From positions 1 to 32,854 of the forward strand of contig WNYE01000163.1 in NCBI GenBank assembly GCA_021396245.1: a stretch of 32,854 nucleotides of DNA. Reading direction: 5' to 3'. The position numbers and the translations under genes are program-made. The stretch comes from Sporothrix humicola. Lineage: Eukaryota; Ascomycota; Sordariomycetes; Ophiostomatales; Ophiostomataceae. Within the stretch, counting starts at the first letter, position 1, and every line of letters begins with the position of its first letter. This document shows, piece after piece, positions 21,714-32,523 of the stretch. The notes beneath the pieces are model-generated. The model saw nothing but the letters and a program-made list of their open reading frames with translations, had not been told where the DNA came from and searched no databases.

Positions 21714-24216
21714 TTACGAAGAATCCGCAGGTGCCGTGGGCGTAGCGGCTAGTGATCCATTGCCGCCATCGCCCTTCGGTCCCGGAACCCTAGGACCACC
21801 ACGGCGGGGGCCCCGACCATCACCTCTACCAGATCCTCGACCTCCACGTCCACTGCCGCCACCACGGCGACCAGCGCCCTCGCTGTCGCTTGCAGTGCCT
21901 GTACCTCCACCTGCGCTCCGGTAACCGCTCTGTCCAGATCCACCAGTGTTTGCGGCACCTCGGTTACTGCTCCCCCAAGTTCCGGCACCCCCACGATCAC
22001 GACCAAAAGCTTTGTTAGACTCTCGGGGAATGAAAATCTTAACTAGTGGCTTGGACCGGTCTTCTGTTGCACGATGCTTTGCCTCGTCCGGCAGCCGGGC
22101 CATTGCACCATCTCGATCCTCTGTGTTCTTAAAGTGGACGACCTTGTTTGTTTGTCCGTACTTCTCAATCTTCACGATTCTTAGTACGTCTTCACTTGCA
22201 AACAGCTCCCTGGTCTGCTCATCGGACTGAGCATTCATAATGAACAGGCCAATTATATCAAGGGAGGGAGTTCTCGCCGCAAGAGACTGTGTCTGCTCCA
22301 CATTAGCGGCTGTGCCATTTTGTGCTCCGGCAACTGGGTTCTTTTCGGTGTCCTTCGGACCGGGTGTGGATGAGGGCTGAGGTGTAGCAGGTTTTGCAAC
22401 ACCTGGCGTTGGTCCGCTAGCAGCTTTACCAGATGTTGGCCTGGGAGTGTGAGCTTGCTGTTGCGTCTGGGATGCAGCTTGCTTTTGTGATGTAGATGCA
22501 GGAGGCTGTTGCGGTTGAGGAGGTGGCGGTTGTACACTCGACGGTTGCGGCGAAGCCGTCGATGTTGCAGGTGCTTGAGCCTGCTGAGACGAGTTCGATT
22601 GCTGCTTCATGCCCCGGTGAGAAAAGTTAAAGCCCTGGGCACGCATCTCCGTACCAATGCGCCCATCCTGGATTTCCAAGGCGAGATAGCCGAAGGCAGC
22701 ATCCGCAAGGTTGAAGTTCCACATGTTCTTGAAGGCGCTTTCATCGACCTGGCCTAAAGCTGGAGGGCCACCGGCAGAACCACCAAATGGGTTTCCACCG
22801 GCTGCCGTTGTAGGCATCTTCTCGACAATGCTGAGTGCATTCTTTAGGAGATTCTGTTGAGCCTCATTTTGCTGAATGGCTGGTTCAACCTCACTTTTCA
22901 CCGTTTCCCAGACGTCATTGAATGACGCTTTGCTGGCAGCAAGCTTACCGCGGTAATGATCGAGGGTAGGATTGACGCTGAACTCGTTGTAGGAACTGCC
23001 GTATCGGAAGTGAAGACCGGCCGAGATTGAGAAATCGGCTTTCAAAGTCACCGACAATTGATTCAAGATGCCTTCGCGAGCAGGCGAGGCATGCGTAACA
23101 AAGATACGAGTCTCGGTAGGGTCGTAAACGCGATTGGCAGTGTCAACTAGCTCGCCCATTTGGAGGAGTGTTGTCCACATCGTACCTTGACCACCTGCAA
23201 TCGTTGTACGGCCCTCTCCGTTATCAAAAAGTTTATGCATGACGACAGCGCCACCTAGGCCTAGGAGGCGAAGCTTCACGCCACCGACCTCGAGAAGCAT
23301 TGACTGGGCTTCGTCGATAATGTGCAGATTGTGCACCTTGTATTCTCGCGAGCGAAACTTCTCCAGCACTCGAACGTCCTCGCAAGCACCCCAGACAGTA
23401 TAAACCGGCACGTCCAACTTCAGGTCGCCGTTTAGAAGCAGAGAGAGTTCAGACAGGGGAAGTTCTTGAGGTGAAAACCGAGACTTCACAGACGAACCAG
23501 TCCCAGGCTGTGCAATGGATTTTTTGACGGGTTCGGAGATTAGAGGCGAATATTGAGCAACATGCTTGAGAGTCCTGAATGCAAAAAACATGTGTTAGCA
23601 ATGTTTTCAATAGGGTGGGCAAATATCCTTTGCGCTTCACAAACGGTTCATAAAACAACATACTTCTCCGCGATCCTTTCCAGGGAGGTATCATCGTAAA
23701 AGCCAAAGTCACCCGTGTGTATGATGTAGTCAGCGTGTGCCTGTTTAGCCAGTTCGTTCAGAGACCTCAAGTTTCCTATTGCCGCTCTGGGTTAGCACTA
23801 TTAAATATCGGGGGCTCGTAAACCAGCATTGTTTTCTTTAAAAAAAAGGATTTAGCTTACCTCGAACATCAGCAATGCAAAGCACCCTGATGGGGCCGGT
23901 CTGAACAACCCGACCCTGGTTAGGCAAAAGCGGACGTGCTTCAGAAGTCGAAGCCGATGAACCAACGCTGGCGGCTCCGTTCGGTAAGTAACCGGCATTG
24001 GGACCGCTCTGGTTGAGGAAGGAGTGACGGGGTTGCTAAAAGGAGGCCAAGGAGTATAAGTACGTAGTCCGAACGAAACCAAGTGATTGAAGAAAATGTT
24101 ATCCAAAGAGGGCTCTTCCATCAATTCAAGATTTCTTATTGAAAGCAGTCCGGTATGAAAATAGGGGTAGACAGCATCAAAGATGAGCCGGAGAGCAGTA
24201 GACTTACAGTTGCCAT
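21714..24216 (-). CDS. DUF2433 calcineurin-like phosphoesterase with C-terminal RGG tail (four exons)
   Basis: Exons on the minus strand are 24216-24208, 24035-23861, 23775-23664 and 23574-21714, giving 718 aa. Introns are 172, 85 and 89 bp with GTAAGT, GTAAGC and GTATGT donors. The first exon is only ATG GCA ACT, in good start context (ACCATGGCA). VLCIADVRGNLRSLNEL, HADYIIHTGDFGFYDD and PVYTVWGACED (to residue 165) follow the metallophosphoesterase order, and THASPAREG (259-267) supplies the late histidine motif. The first motif reads D-V-R rather than D-x-H, and the GNHE box is replaced by WGACED, as I recall for the fungal DUF2433 group, so catalysis is uncertain. A Gln/Pro/Thr-rich linker leads to an RRM-like stretch (LFIMNAQSDEQTRELFA to VVHFKNTEDRDGAM). 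The protein ends in a long Gly/Arg (RGG) tail. I infer RNA association. Confidence 0.85.
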
Positions 24217-25602
24217 GGTAATTCCTACCAAGTCGTAAGGGTGTGTTGGGAAGGGATGAGAATTTGAGCCAAGTCGACTTGAGACTGCCGAAACCAAACC
24301 AGTCGGTCAAAAGGTCGCGGAACAGGTTCGCGGCCTTGTTAGCCTGTGTCCTTTCCTCGTTTCGTTGATTGTGATAAAATGACGATGTGCGCGATGGTAG
24401 TTTTGCATGTATTGGTCGTTTTCCGCGTCGGACAACTGTTCCTGTCCGTTTGGATTGACAGGATGGAGCTATGAAGCTTGCAAGCTGAAGCTTCAAAGAA
24501 GAAAAGGGCAATAAAAAAGAAGGGCGGGTGGCCAAAACGCGTAGGGCTAGTAGTACCAGTAAGAAGGATAACAAGTCTGTTTTCTGGTTGTTGGTGCACA
24601 GCAAGATCCAATTCTGGTGGCAAATTTTCTTTGTCTTCGGTTTGTACTCTGGATGAAGCTCGTGGATTGCGGTGTTGACGGTTGAGATTAGCGATAGGAA
24701 GGTTGTGACTCCTCAATATAGCAATCGCAATTTCCTTTTATTTTAGAAAAGATTCGAGGAAGGTCAAGTTCAAAAGGGGAGGCACGGCAGGAAAAAAGTA
24801 GTGCCTTTCTCAAACCAGGCTAGCGTCTTCATTATGTAATCCATGGCCAATAAACAAGTCCCGGTATCCACGAGAAACTATGAATGCAAAGACACAGGTT
24901 TATTCAGTTGATACGACCTACGTCGTACTTGAACTACTAATAATACACTTCACACGACATATTATATTATATTGTCTCAATAAATAGCTGCCTTTAGTTT
25001 CAATTAATTTGATCATGTACTTTAAGGCCATCACAGATAGCTCTATAGCTGGGCAACCTGGTTTTAAAACATGACCATTGTGTTTATATAACACACATAG
25101 GCAATAGGCGTAGTATGTATATTGTGGATATAATCAACCAGGCTGCATCGTCAATAATCAAGACAGCCGGCTAACAGCCGACCAGAAAGACTAGAGACTT
25201 TTTTCACGGCGCTCCTCGAGCAATGCACGAGTAAAATGAATTCAAAGGTATGACATAGGCTAGCAAGAGACCACGAAGGTGAAGTTTTGTCCATAGCGAC
25301 AACCAATACCTCTTTGACGAGGATACATTGTTTTCAGCTGTAAGCAAAATCCCGTTACCAATAGATACTTCGGTGTAGTGGACAGAGAGAAATGGGGGAC
25401 ATATGACCAAACTTGGCTCGAAAATGTATACCTCCGTACATGTGCAAGTAAAAAACCCAAGCCCTGCGCCTAATTGAATTGCTACAAGCTGCCAAAATGC
25501 TACATAATGAGTCCCTCCTTCACATCCACCACATACACAATGCGGCAGAGGAGCAATCAACAGATCCTGTCATTATCCCTCGGCAAACAGGTTATCCTCG
25601 CA
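24217..25602. other. Gene-free spacer upstream of the DUF2433 gene
   Basis: The spacer contains the DUF2433 promoter and the 3' flank of the Zds-like gene. Open frames over 24339-24716 and 25204-25560 have no recognisable content and I reject them. Features seen are TACGTCGTA at 24919-24927, a (TATTA)n-like AT-rich patch at about 24958-24975, and an imperfect inverted repeat around 25079-25095 (TGTGTT, spacer, AACACA). No RNA gene was recognised. Confidence 0.5.
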
Positions 25603-28600
25603 TCACCACATGTCTCCGTCGCTTTGTTGGCTATTTACAGGCTGGCTATAGTCATAATAACCACGCGCGTTTCTATTCGCAGTAGTACTGTTGTAGTCCT
25701 GAGCGGCGATACCTTGGTTTAGTACCTGTTGCGAATGCTGTTGGCGTTCTGTATGTTCATGTGCTGAACCGCCCATATGGTCATCATTGCCTTGGTGAGA
25801 GCCGTTGTCATACTCAAATATCTGAGCACCATCGACGTAGTCAATATTACCACTGTCGGTAGTCACCTGCCTGTGGCCAATATACTGTTCGTCTGACTGC
25901 ACGCTGTGTCAGTATTCCCCAGGCACTGAAAATATCGGATGAGAAGCAAAATAGTGATAGCTTATACCTCGTGGTACCCAAAATTGTACTGGTCAGCATT
26001 GCTCTGAGATTGCTGCTCCTGCCTCGCCAACATCTGTTGTTCAAGGTATTGCTGTTGTTGTAGCTCTACTTCCCGACGTTTCCGTTCTTCTTCTTGGCGT
26101 TTCTGGTGGGGCGATGTAGGAACATTGAGCTGAGGGTGCATCGCCTGTACCTTAGCAAGATATGAGTACATAAAATTTGACAACAGCACCTGGCTTCGCA
26201 AGTCCCGGCGCGGATTGGCCAGCTTAATATGAGCCATGCGGTAGATGGCGCGTTCTTCGACAATCGGAAATCTCGTGTACGGATAGTCAATGTCGGGGCG
26301 AAGTAGCCGAGATACTGGCTCGGGCGAAGCAATTCTCTGTTTTCCTTTGCTGCTTCCGCCATCCTTACTTTCCTTCCGGCGAGATCCCCCAAAAATGGAC
26401 CCGAAAAAGCCGTCTTTTTCTTTTTTCGTATCGCCCACTTTTCGGCCGACTGCATCGGCCTTCTTGTCTTCGTGAGGTCTCCCTCCAAAGGTGTCTCTGT
26501 CCAACAACAAGCTCTCGCGGCCCTTTATGGCCTGGTTGTCGATCGAATTCTGGAGCACATCTAATCGAGCTCCGTCGTGTGCTTTATCTGCTTGCGTACG
26601 ATCGGGTTTCGAGCGGCCTTTTCTGGCTGGATCCTCTTTCTCCCTCCCCCTTTTCTTTTTCTCACGCTCATCACTCTTAAACCACTTCCATCCCGTTGAT
26701 TTCACAGTCTCGGAGTCGTCCTTGTCCCGTGGCTTCCTATCAACCCTCCTATCATCAACCGGAAGGGTGGGAATCAAAGTAAGGTTATCCGTCCGCGTTG
26801 AGCTGCTTCCGGGAACAGACGGACGCTGACCTGTTTCGTTCAAAGAATGGCCCGTGGCGGTATCTACCGCCAACAACGGGGTAGGAGTGGTAGGTTGTGC
26901 CGGGCGCGCAAGCGATGGGCGTTTGCTAAATTTTGGTGGTGGGTGCTGCTGTGGTTGTTTCTGCTGCTGTTGTAGGCCGGTATCAAGCAGGTCCTGTGAC
27001 AGGCCCTGGTATGATTTGCTTTGAGAAGATGAGCGGCTTGGAAATGCTTTAGCCTCTTGCCCAGAGCCTGATTCCGACTGTGCCAAGTGAAGCTCGTGGG
27101 ATAAGGCGGGTCCTCCATCTAAATCAGGGCGAGGAGCAGCATCATGAAGCTGTGGGCTGAGAGTAGCCGGCGTCATTTCCAAGTATTCCATGGCAGTCGA
27201 TTGCATCGCAGTCCCACCAATCTCGGCTTGACCATATTGAGCTATGGTCTCGTTCCCCCGCTGAGTAGGTCGACTAGGCCTAGAAAAATTTCCCGGTACT
27301 ACGGGTTCCAAGCCCATGCTATCGAGATTTGGAGCGGAAGGGTGTAGCTCCAAAGAGTGCTGCGGGCCAATGGACTCACCCAGGCCCTTGTCGCCATCCT
27401 TTCTAGGTTGTCGGGTGCCAGCAGATCGTCTAGAAAGGGGGCCATGGTCACCGGAGCGTAAACTTCCGCCTTTGCGATATGTCGTCCGGGTAGATCTGCG
27501 TAAACCCATTGTCGCAACTGGTAAAATCGGTCTGTCGTCTTCAAGGCTGGATCTTTCCAATCCGTCTGCCTGCCTTTGTGTGTCCATTGTCAATCTCTGG
27601 ACAATTTTGCTGGGATCGCTCACCAACTCATTGAGGCTGAGCTCTGGGGCACTTTGAACAGCGCTGGTTTGTGAGAGTCTTCTTTGTCGTCCCCAGTCAA
27701 CAATATCAGTAGTGTCATAGTCACCGTTACTCCCCGATCGACTCTCTACAATCTTGCTCTCAACTTGTCGAGATAGCATTGATTTTTTGCGGCTTAAGGC
27801 TCCACCGTCTCCTCTTGGGTGCTGGCTGTCTGCAGTCAAAAGCGGATCTCCCGACCGTCTCTTGATCGATTGCACACGTTTCTCCAGAAAGTTTTTGAAC
27901 TGATCTGGAGCCAGTTCGGGGTGAACCTTCGCAGGAACCCACAGTAGTCTTGAGATATCTCCTTCATCATCTTCGCCGGACGGTGCTATAGATGGCATGG
28001 CCATCAGGGACAGTCCTTGGAAGGGTACAAGGTCAGGATCTGCAGAGTTTCCAACATCCATGGACATACGGCGCAGGGCCTGCAGATTACTGAGCTCCTG
28101 AGCAATGTCGTTGGGGTTATCAATGTTTGTGAGGGGAAATTGAGAGCCTCCTGGACTGTCGCTCTGAACATCTCGGAGAGAAAGTGTCGGGGAAAGCGGC
28201 GATGGCGGCTGTAGCGCAGGTGATAACGATTCTAAACGCGAGATGCTTATCTCGGTGGGCGTGTTGGTGGGGAGTGTTTGGGACCTTCTAACTCCACCGT
28301 TTTCATGTGGCGCCAACATGTCTATGGTAGGAGTCAAATCGGATACTGTGCGAGATATTATTCGACTAGGCTCGTCTATGCCAACGGAGCCATCGAGAGC
28401 CTGTAGCTGGTGCGGTCTTTGAAACAACAACGGCTTATGCAGTTGCTCTCCGCCATACGGCGATGCAACAAAGCTGAGCGGGCGGGTCTCTCGCCGAGTA
28501 TCCTGACCGGAATCATCGTCGCTATCACCATAGAGTGTCCCGATGGCCTCTGTGACATGGTGGCTTGGATCGGAAATGGACAGCTGGCTACCGTGCCCAC

Positions 28601-28783
28601 GCCGGTTCGAAAAGCTCTCGCCAGCGTTGCGCAGGCGAGACGAGGTCTAGATAGAAACGCAGGTTATAGTCAGTGGAAAGGTACAGTGGGAGCCCGCCAC
28701 CGCTCGCTGATAATGAAATTGAGTGGTTGTTGACAGGAACTTCCGCGATGTGTAGACAACATTATCCAGAGACGTACCATCAT
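25603..28783 (-). CDS. Zds1/Zds2-like cell polarity and phosphatase regulator (three exons)
   Basis: Exons on the minus strand are 28783-28778, 28646-25968 and 25896-25603, giving 992 aa. The last intron (71 bp, GTATAA donor, ATACTGACAC branch) joins GYHE to SDEQYIGH in frame. The first exon is a proposed ATG ATG followed by GTACGT; the 131-bp intron has a CACTGAC branch and a CTAG acceptor. It leads to TSSRLRNAGESFSNRRGHG and SISDPSHHVTEAIGTLYGD. LLWVPAKVHPELAPDQFKNF is the internal Zds motif. RFPIVEERAIYRMAHIKLAN and QVLLSNFMYSYL (about residues 790-836) form the Zds C-terminal domain. A Gln/Glu-rich coiled coil and a Gln/His/Asp-rich tail follow. In yeast this family holds Cdc55-PP2A in the cytoplasm and affects polarity and mitotic entry. 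The body is secure; the start codon is the weak point. Confidence 0.82.
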
Positions 28784-29943
28784 CGAGAAACCGGAGACAG
28801 GAGCTATGGGCAGGGCCGTCGCCGGCGCTCCTTCCGATTCGAACGGTGGCTCTTGTCAAACAATCACCGTTAAGAGCCAACCGTCGCATAAATTCGTTGT
28901 CTAAAGCCTGACTCTTTGTATCGCAGTGTGGGGTGGAAGATCGCACGAAGAAACGAAATGCCCAAAGAGGGGTATGCGATTGTAACGGACGGTGCCGGTA
29001 GGTCGTCGTGTTGATCGCCAGCAGGAGATGTCTAAGTCGGTGCGATCGAGATCGGCGGCCGGTAACAAGGAGTGTGTGGTCGGGTTCAAAAAAAAAAAAG
29101 AACAGTCGCAGATTACCCGACGAGAGGCAAGACAAGGAAGATTGGCAAGACTTCGGGGTCTCCCCTGCCGTTCTTTCTCGAGGCCGTGAGATGATGCTGA
29201 GGAAAGAAGAAACGCCGGGCAGTACAGAAATATGGTAGAAACCCAGGTGAAATCAGTCTTAATGTCTGCTGCTTCCTATCGTCCTCGCGTATATCTCGTC
29301 GCCTCTGTTGCCGAAAATAAACTCTAAGTCTGCGCGTACGGCGGTGCGTAGGCGTGGGTATGTGTGTCTTGTCGCATTGCACCTTTTGGCAACAGTTGGC
29401 TGCGTGGGAATAAGGAGTGATACTTAGAATGAGAGTGAAAGCCTACACTTTGACCTCCAGTGCACGGCTTTAAAATCACGACCTGGAGTACTAACTGGTG
29501 GGTCTCTTCCACTAAAAATGAAAGATATTGTACTCCGTATGTCGTATATTAACATAAGTGTGTCCCGTCCACTTTGTAAATATGGTGCATTTATGTCGCT
29601 AACTACGACGTACAATAAGGTCTATTCACATAGAATGTAAATCTCAATAACAATCTTATTTTATAAATACAAATAAATATATTTATAAATAGTTTCGTAC
29701 TGTCCGCTCCGTCCACGAGGCCTTGCCAAACTTAATCCGAGTGTCTCAGGGGTTGCGGGGATTAGCATTCAAGGGGCACAGTTGGTCGTCTCTGTCACGT
29801 GGCTTTGTATTCGATGGTTATGTCGAAAGGAGACTGTCGTATAATTAGAGGCAAAGTGTTTTCAGTACGCTGTATGTCGTTTATTAATCTAATAAATAGT
29901 TCTTAGTCTAGAGCGTTTGACTGGTCTGGGGTGTTTCAACCTT
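28784..29943. other. Gene-free spacer upstream of the Zds-like gene
   Basis: The spacer holds the Zds-like promoter and 5' leader and the 3' flank of the PLP enzyme gene. An A12 run lies at 29088-29099. TACTCCGTA occurs at 29531-29539, directly followed by TATGTCGTATA. TACGACGTA (the reverse complement of TACGTCGTA) is at 29604-29612. An AT-rich patch (about 29655-29692) contains overlapping TATTTATAAATA-type palindromes. A 162-codon minus frame at 28647-29135 overlaps the proposed first intron and is not supported as coding. Confidence 0.5.
29880..29885 (-). terminator. Candidate polyadenylation signal of the PLP enzyme gene
   Basis: TTTATT on the plus strand is AATAAA on the coding strand, about 60 bases after the stop codon at 29944-29946. 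Distance and orientation fit, but a single hexamer in AT-rich DNA is weak evidence. Confidence 0.3.
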
Positions 29944-32067
29944 TTATAGATCGCTGAAATCCTTACCACAGAACTCCAAATAATATTTCTTCGTCAACAA
30001 TATTTTGTCCAAAACTCGACCATCCTCTCGAAGAACCTCGTCAAGTTGACGGCTGCCCTCTGCGAGATCACTTGCCAGAGGCGCGCCCATGGCCAGACGA
30101 AGCACCGCAAGGTCACCAAGATCAACAGGCTGGCCAATATAGCACCTCAGCCTAGCCGTCGTGCGTTCCTCTTCGGTTGCTGTGTTCGGTAATTTCATCG
30201 ACACGTCCATTGTCAGCCATCTGTGGAACTGGCGTAAGGCAGCAATGCCAAACAGTGATGGCTGGAGTGTGTGGTCATCGAAACCTGTCGAAGAAACACA
30301 AAAGCAGACAATGGAGTTGACTCCTCCCACAAACGTGTCTGCTGCGGGAAACGGCACGGTCTCGTCATCTTCACAGCCAGTGTCCCGCAATAGCGTCAAA
30401 TGGGGCCGTCTTTTGCGAACCCTATCTCGCACCCCGTCAACCCACAATCCAATTGTACACCTCCCCGCTTGTCCCATCCTGGCAAAACGCTCCATTTCGG
30501 CCATACCACACGACCATCGGAGGAGCAGGCCTATATTTGCAGGCCCCGGTGGCAATGCCTCTCGCAAAGCACCTAGTTCCGATGGGACCTCCAGTTGAGT
30601 AATGTACAACCCCAGTTCGTGTGAAACCGTAACCGGTCTTTTTGGCGCCACGATACACCCGGTACCTCCAGTGAGCCCAGTTACGGCGGTGTTATGAGGT
30701 ACCAGTGCTGCAGCGCAGAACCCGGGTGCACCATAAAACTTGCTCCCTGTCACAAGTATTACCGCGTTTTGCGATAAATACCAGTCCAGTTCCCGTGTCT
30801 CTGTTCGTGCCTGGCACGCATCGAGGACAAACAGCACGTGGCTTCCGTACTCGCGGCGAACCTTTTCGACAAGGAGCCTGCTCGTGATATGCGAGCCGAG
30901 CTTCGAACCATCGACAACATGCATGATGAAGAATGGCCGTGGTCGTCCGCGTTCCTCGAAATGCTGAGTGGACGTTGCCAGTGTTCGAAGTACGAGCGTA
31001 TCAAAGTCTTCCACAATGGTTCCATCGGCCAATCTGGCGGAAAGCTCAACAACTCTCAGGCCGTCTTGAAGTTCCACTCCACTAACTACTGCAGGGTGTG
31101 ACGGTCTACAGCCTGGGGGTGATGCCCTATCCTGTAGGCCGGTGTTCGAGCAGACTGGGAAATGTTTGCTGAAATGCTTACCGCCTGCTGCAGTAGCTGT
31201 ATTTGAGCCAACTTCCTTGGCACCAACAACGATATTGACAGCACCAGAACATCCAAGCCTGCGTGCCTGGTTGAGCCCGGCTAGAAGTGCGGTGAACTCC
31301 GCATCGGTGCCTGACGGGTGAAGAATGACATGGTGTGGCGTCTTGACCCCGAGGACGCTAGAGATTCGATCTCGCAAATGATCGAATGCAGTTTCAGCCG
31401 ATATGCTGCCTTCCCATAGCGCTCTAAGACAGCTCCGTGCGGCTGCAAAACCCAACCGCGAGGGTGGCGAACATGTGCATGAACTGCGAACAATCCTGGT
31501 CCGAGGCACCGGGTGTGGCGGGCAGTGATACTTATTCGTACCTCTCTCGCCGGCGTTCGTATCCGCCGGGTTTAGTAGGTGTAAACGCTCGTCGCCGCCT
31601 TGTACAAGATGGTACTTGACTGCCTCGTTAAGAGCTACGCTGGCAAGTAACTCAAGAAATCGCTGTTTGCTGGCAACACGGTTGCCTGCTGGTGGCTCAG
31701 AACTGCACTCCTGGAACTGAAAATACCCCTCCGCCTCTATAAACGAAACTTCAGGCAACAGTTCGTCATTATAGGCAACTGCTCTCCGCACCCACTCGTC
31801 GTTGACACATATGTTGAATGCAATACGATTTTCGTCGTCGGGTATTGAATTCGGCCAGAGTGAGAACCCTTTCAAAATGATCTCGTTCCTAGCCGTGTCG
31901 TTGTGATTGGTGTGGGCTGGCCCGGCAGCGGGTGGATATGGGTGGAAAATACAGTCATATTTGAGCACACTTTCTTCAGCCTCTCGGTTCATGGTGGTGA
32001 GATCGTACATGGTCGAGCCGCAGAAATGTTGTACGTTTGGAGTACTGGTTTCTGGTTTACTCCACAT
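29944..32067 (-). CDS. PLP-dependent fold-type I enzyme, aminotransferase class V-like
   Basis: A single uninterrupted frame of 707 aa. Residues 1 to about 230 resemble no domain I know. The rest reads as a fold-type I PLP enzyme. HPSGTDAEF (about 250-258) fits the phosphate-binding loop. FIMHVVDGSKLGSHI is a central strand. LFVLDACQAR supplies the aspartate (D416) that pairs with the pyridine nitrogen, and VTGSKFYGAPGFCAAAL contains the likely Schiff-base lysine, K443. The spacing Asp-27-Lys is normal for class V enzymes such as cysteine desulfurase or kynureninase relatives, but I cannot name a substrate. The C-terminal third continues as a small domain (RKRRPHLTLL, VNSIVCFCVSS). It is intronless, unlike most genes here, and lies next to the AT-rich end of the window. 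Possible roles include amino-acid or secondary metabolism. Confidence 0.75.
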   Translation of the reverse strand: MWSKPETSTPNVQHFCGSTMYDLTTMNREAEESVLKYDCIFHPYPPAAGPAHTNHNDTARNEIILKGFSLWPNSIPDDENRIAFNICVNDEWVRRAVAYNDELLPEVSFIEAEGYFQFQECSSEPPAGNRVASKQRFLELLASVALNEAVKYHLVQGGDERLHLLNPADTNAGERGTNKYHCPPHPVPRTRIVRSSCTCSPPSRLGFAAARSCLRALWEGSISAETAFDHLRDRISSVLGVKTPHHVILHPSGTDAEFTALLAGLNQARRLGCSGAVNIVVGAKEVGSNTATAAGGKHFSKHFPVCSNTGLQDRASPPGCRPSHPAVVSGVELQDGLRVVELSARLADGTIVEDFDTLVLRTLATSTQHFEERGRPRPFFIMHVVDGSKLGSHITSRLLVEKVRREYGSHVLFVLDACQARTETRELDWYLSQNAVILVTGSKFYGAPGFCAAALVPHNTAVTGLTGGTGCIVAPKRPVTVSHELGLYITQLEVPSELGALREALPPGPANIGLLLRWSCGMAEMERFARMGQAGRCTIGLWVDGVRDRVRKRRPHLTLLRDTGCEDDETVPFPAADTFVGGVNSIVCFCVSSTGFDDHTLQPSLFGIAALRQFHRWLTMDVSMKLPNTATEEERTTARLRCYIGQPVDLGDLAVLRLAMGAPLASDLAEGSRQLDEVLREDGRVLDKILLTKKYYLEFCGKDFSDL

Positions 32068-32523
32068 GTATCAATTAGTTGTGACTATTTCGTTGGTGTC
32101 CTTGCCATGTGTAAGGTGGATGTGACTATGTTTCTGTCGGCCTGCCACTACCTCTTTATTTGTGTGTCTCTGTCTCTCTTATATATTCATTACAACCCCC
32201 GTTTCCCGCCACTCTCTTACGCTGTCGTGTCCGTCTGTAGTCATGCCGTGTTCATAGTAATGTCATGGGATCAACAAGACCCCCACAGCCCGGGGCCTGT
32301 TCGAGACGTTCGTTGGATAGAAAATTGCTCCCGGTCGTGGGATGGCTTAATACCCCCACGGCAATGACAATATTTTGACAGTGGACGAGTTCCACGGTTT
32401 AAGCACGGCATTCTCCACCTTGTCAAGGTTGTACTACCGTTTGTATTTGTAACGTTATATGTAACTGATAAAGGCTTCAATAACATAGTTAAAATATAAT
32501 ATTGTCATACCAAAATCCCTCAG

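Noticed and set aside
23852..24604. 250-codon minus-strand frame
   Set aside because: It overlaps the true second exon of the DUF2433 gene in a different frame; the exon frame gives the conserved VLCIADVRGNL sequence.
25204..25560. 118-codon minus-strand frame in the spacer
   Set aside because: Cys-rich and hydrophobic without family resemblance, splice context or conserved start.
28647..29135. 162-codon minus-strand frame before the Zds-like gene
   Set aside because: It runs through the predicted first intron, contains a poly-Phe run from an A12 tract and cannot be joined in frame to the Zds exon at the GTACGT donor.
31903..32367. 154-codon plus-strand frame at the PLP gene 5' end
   Set aside because: Largely antisense to the PLP coding region and its promoter; no recognisable domain.
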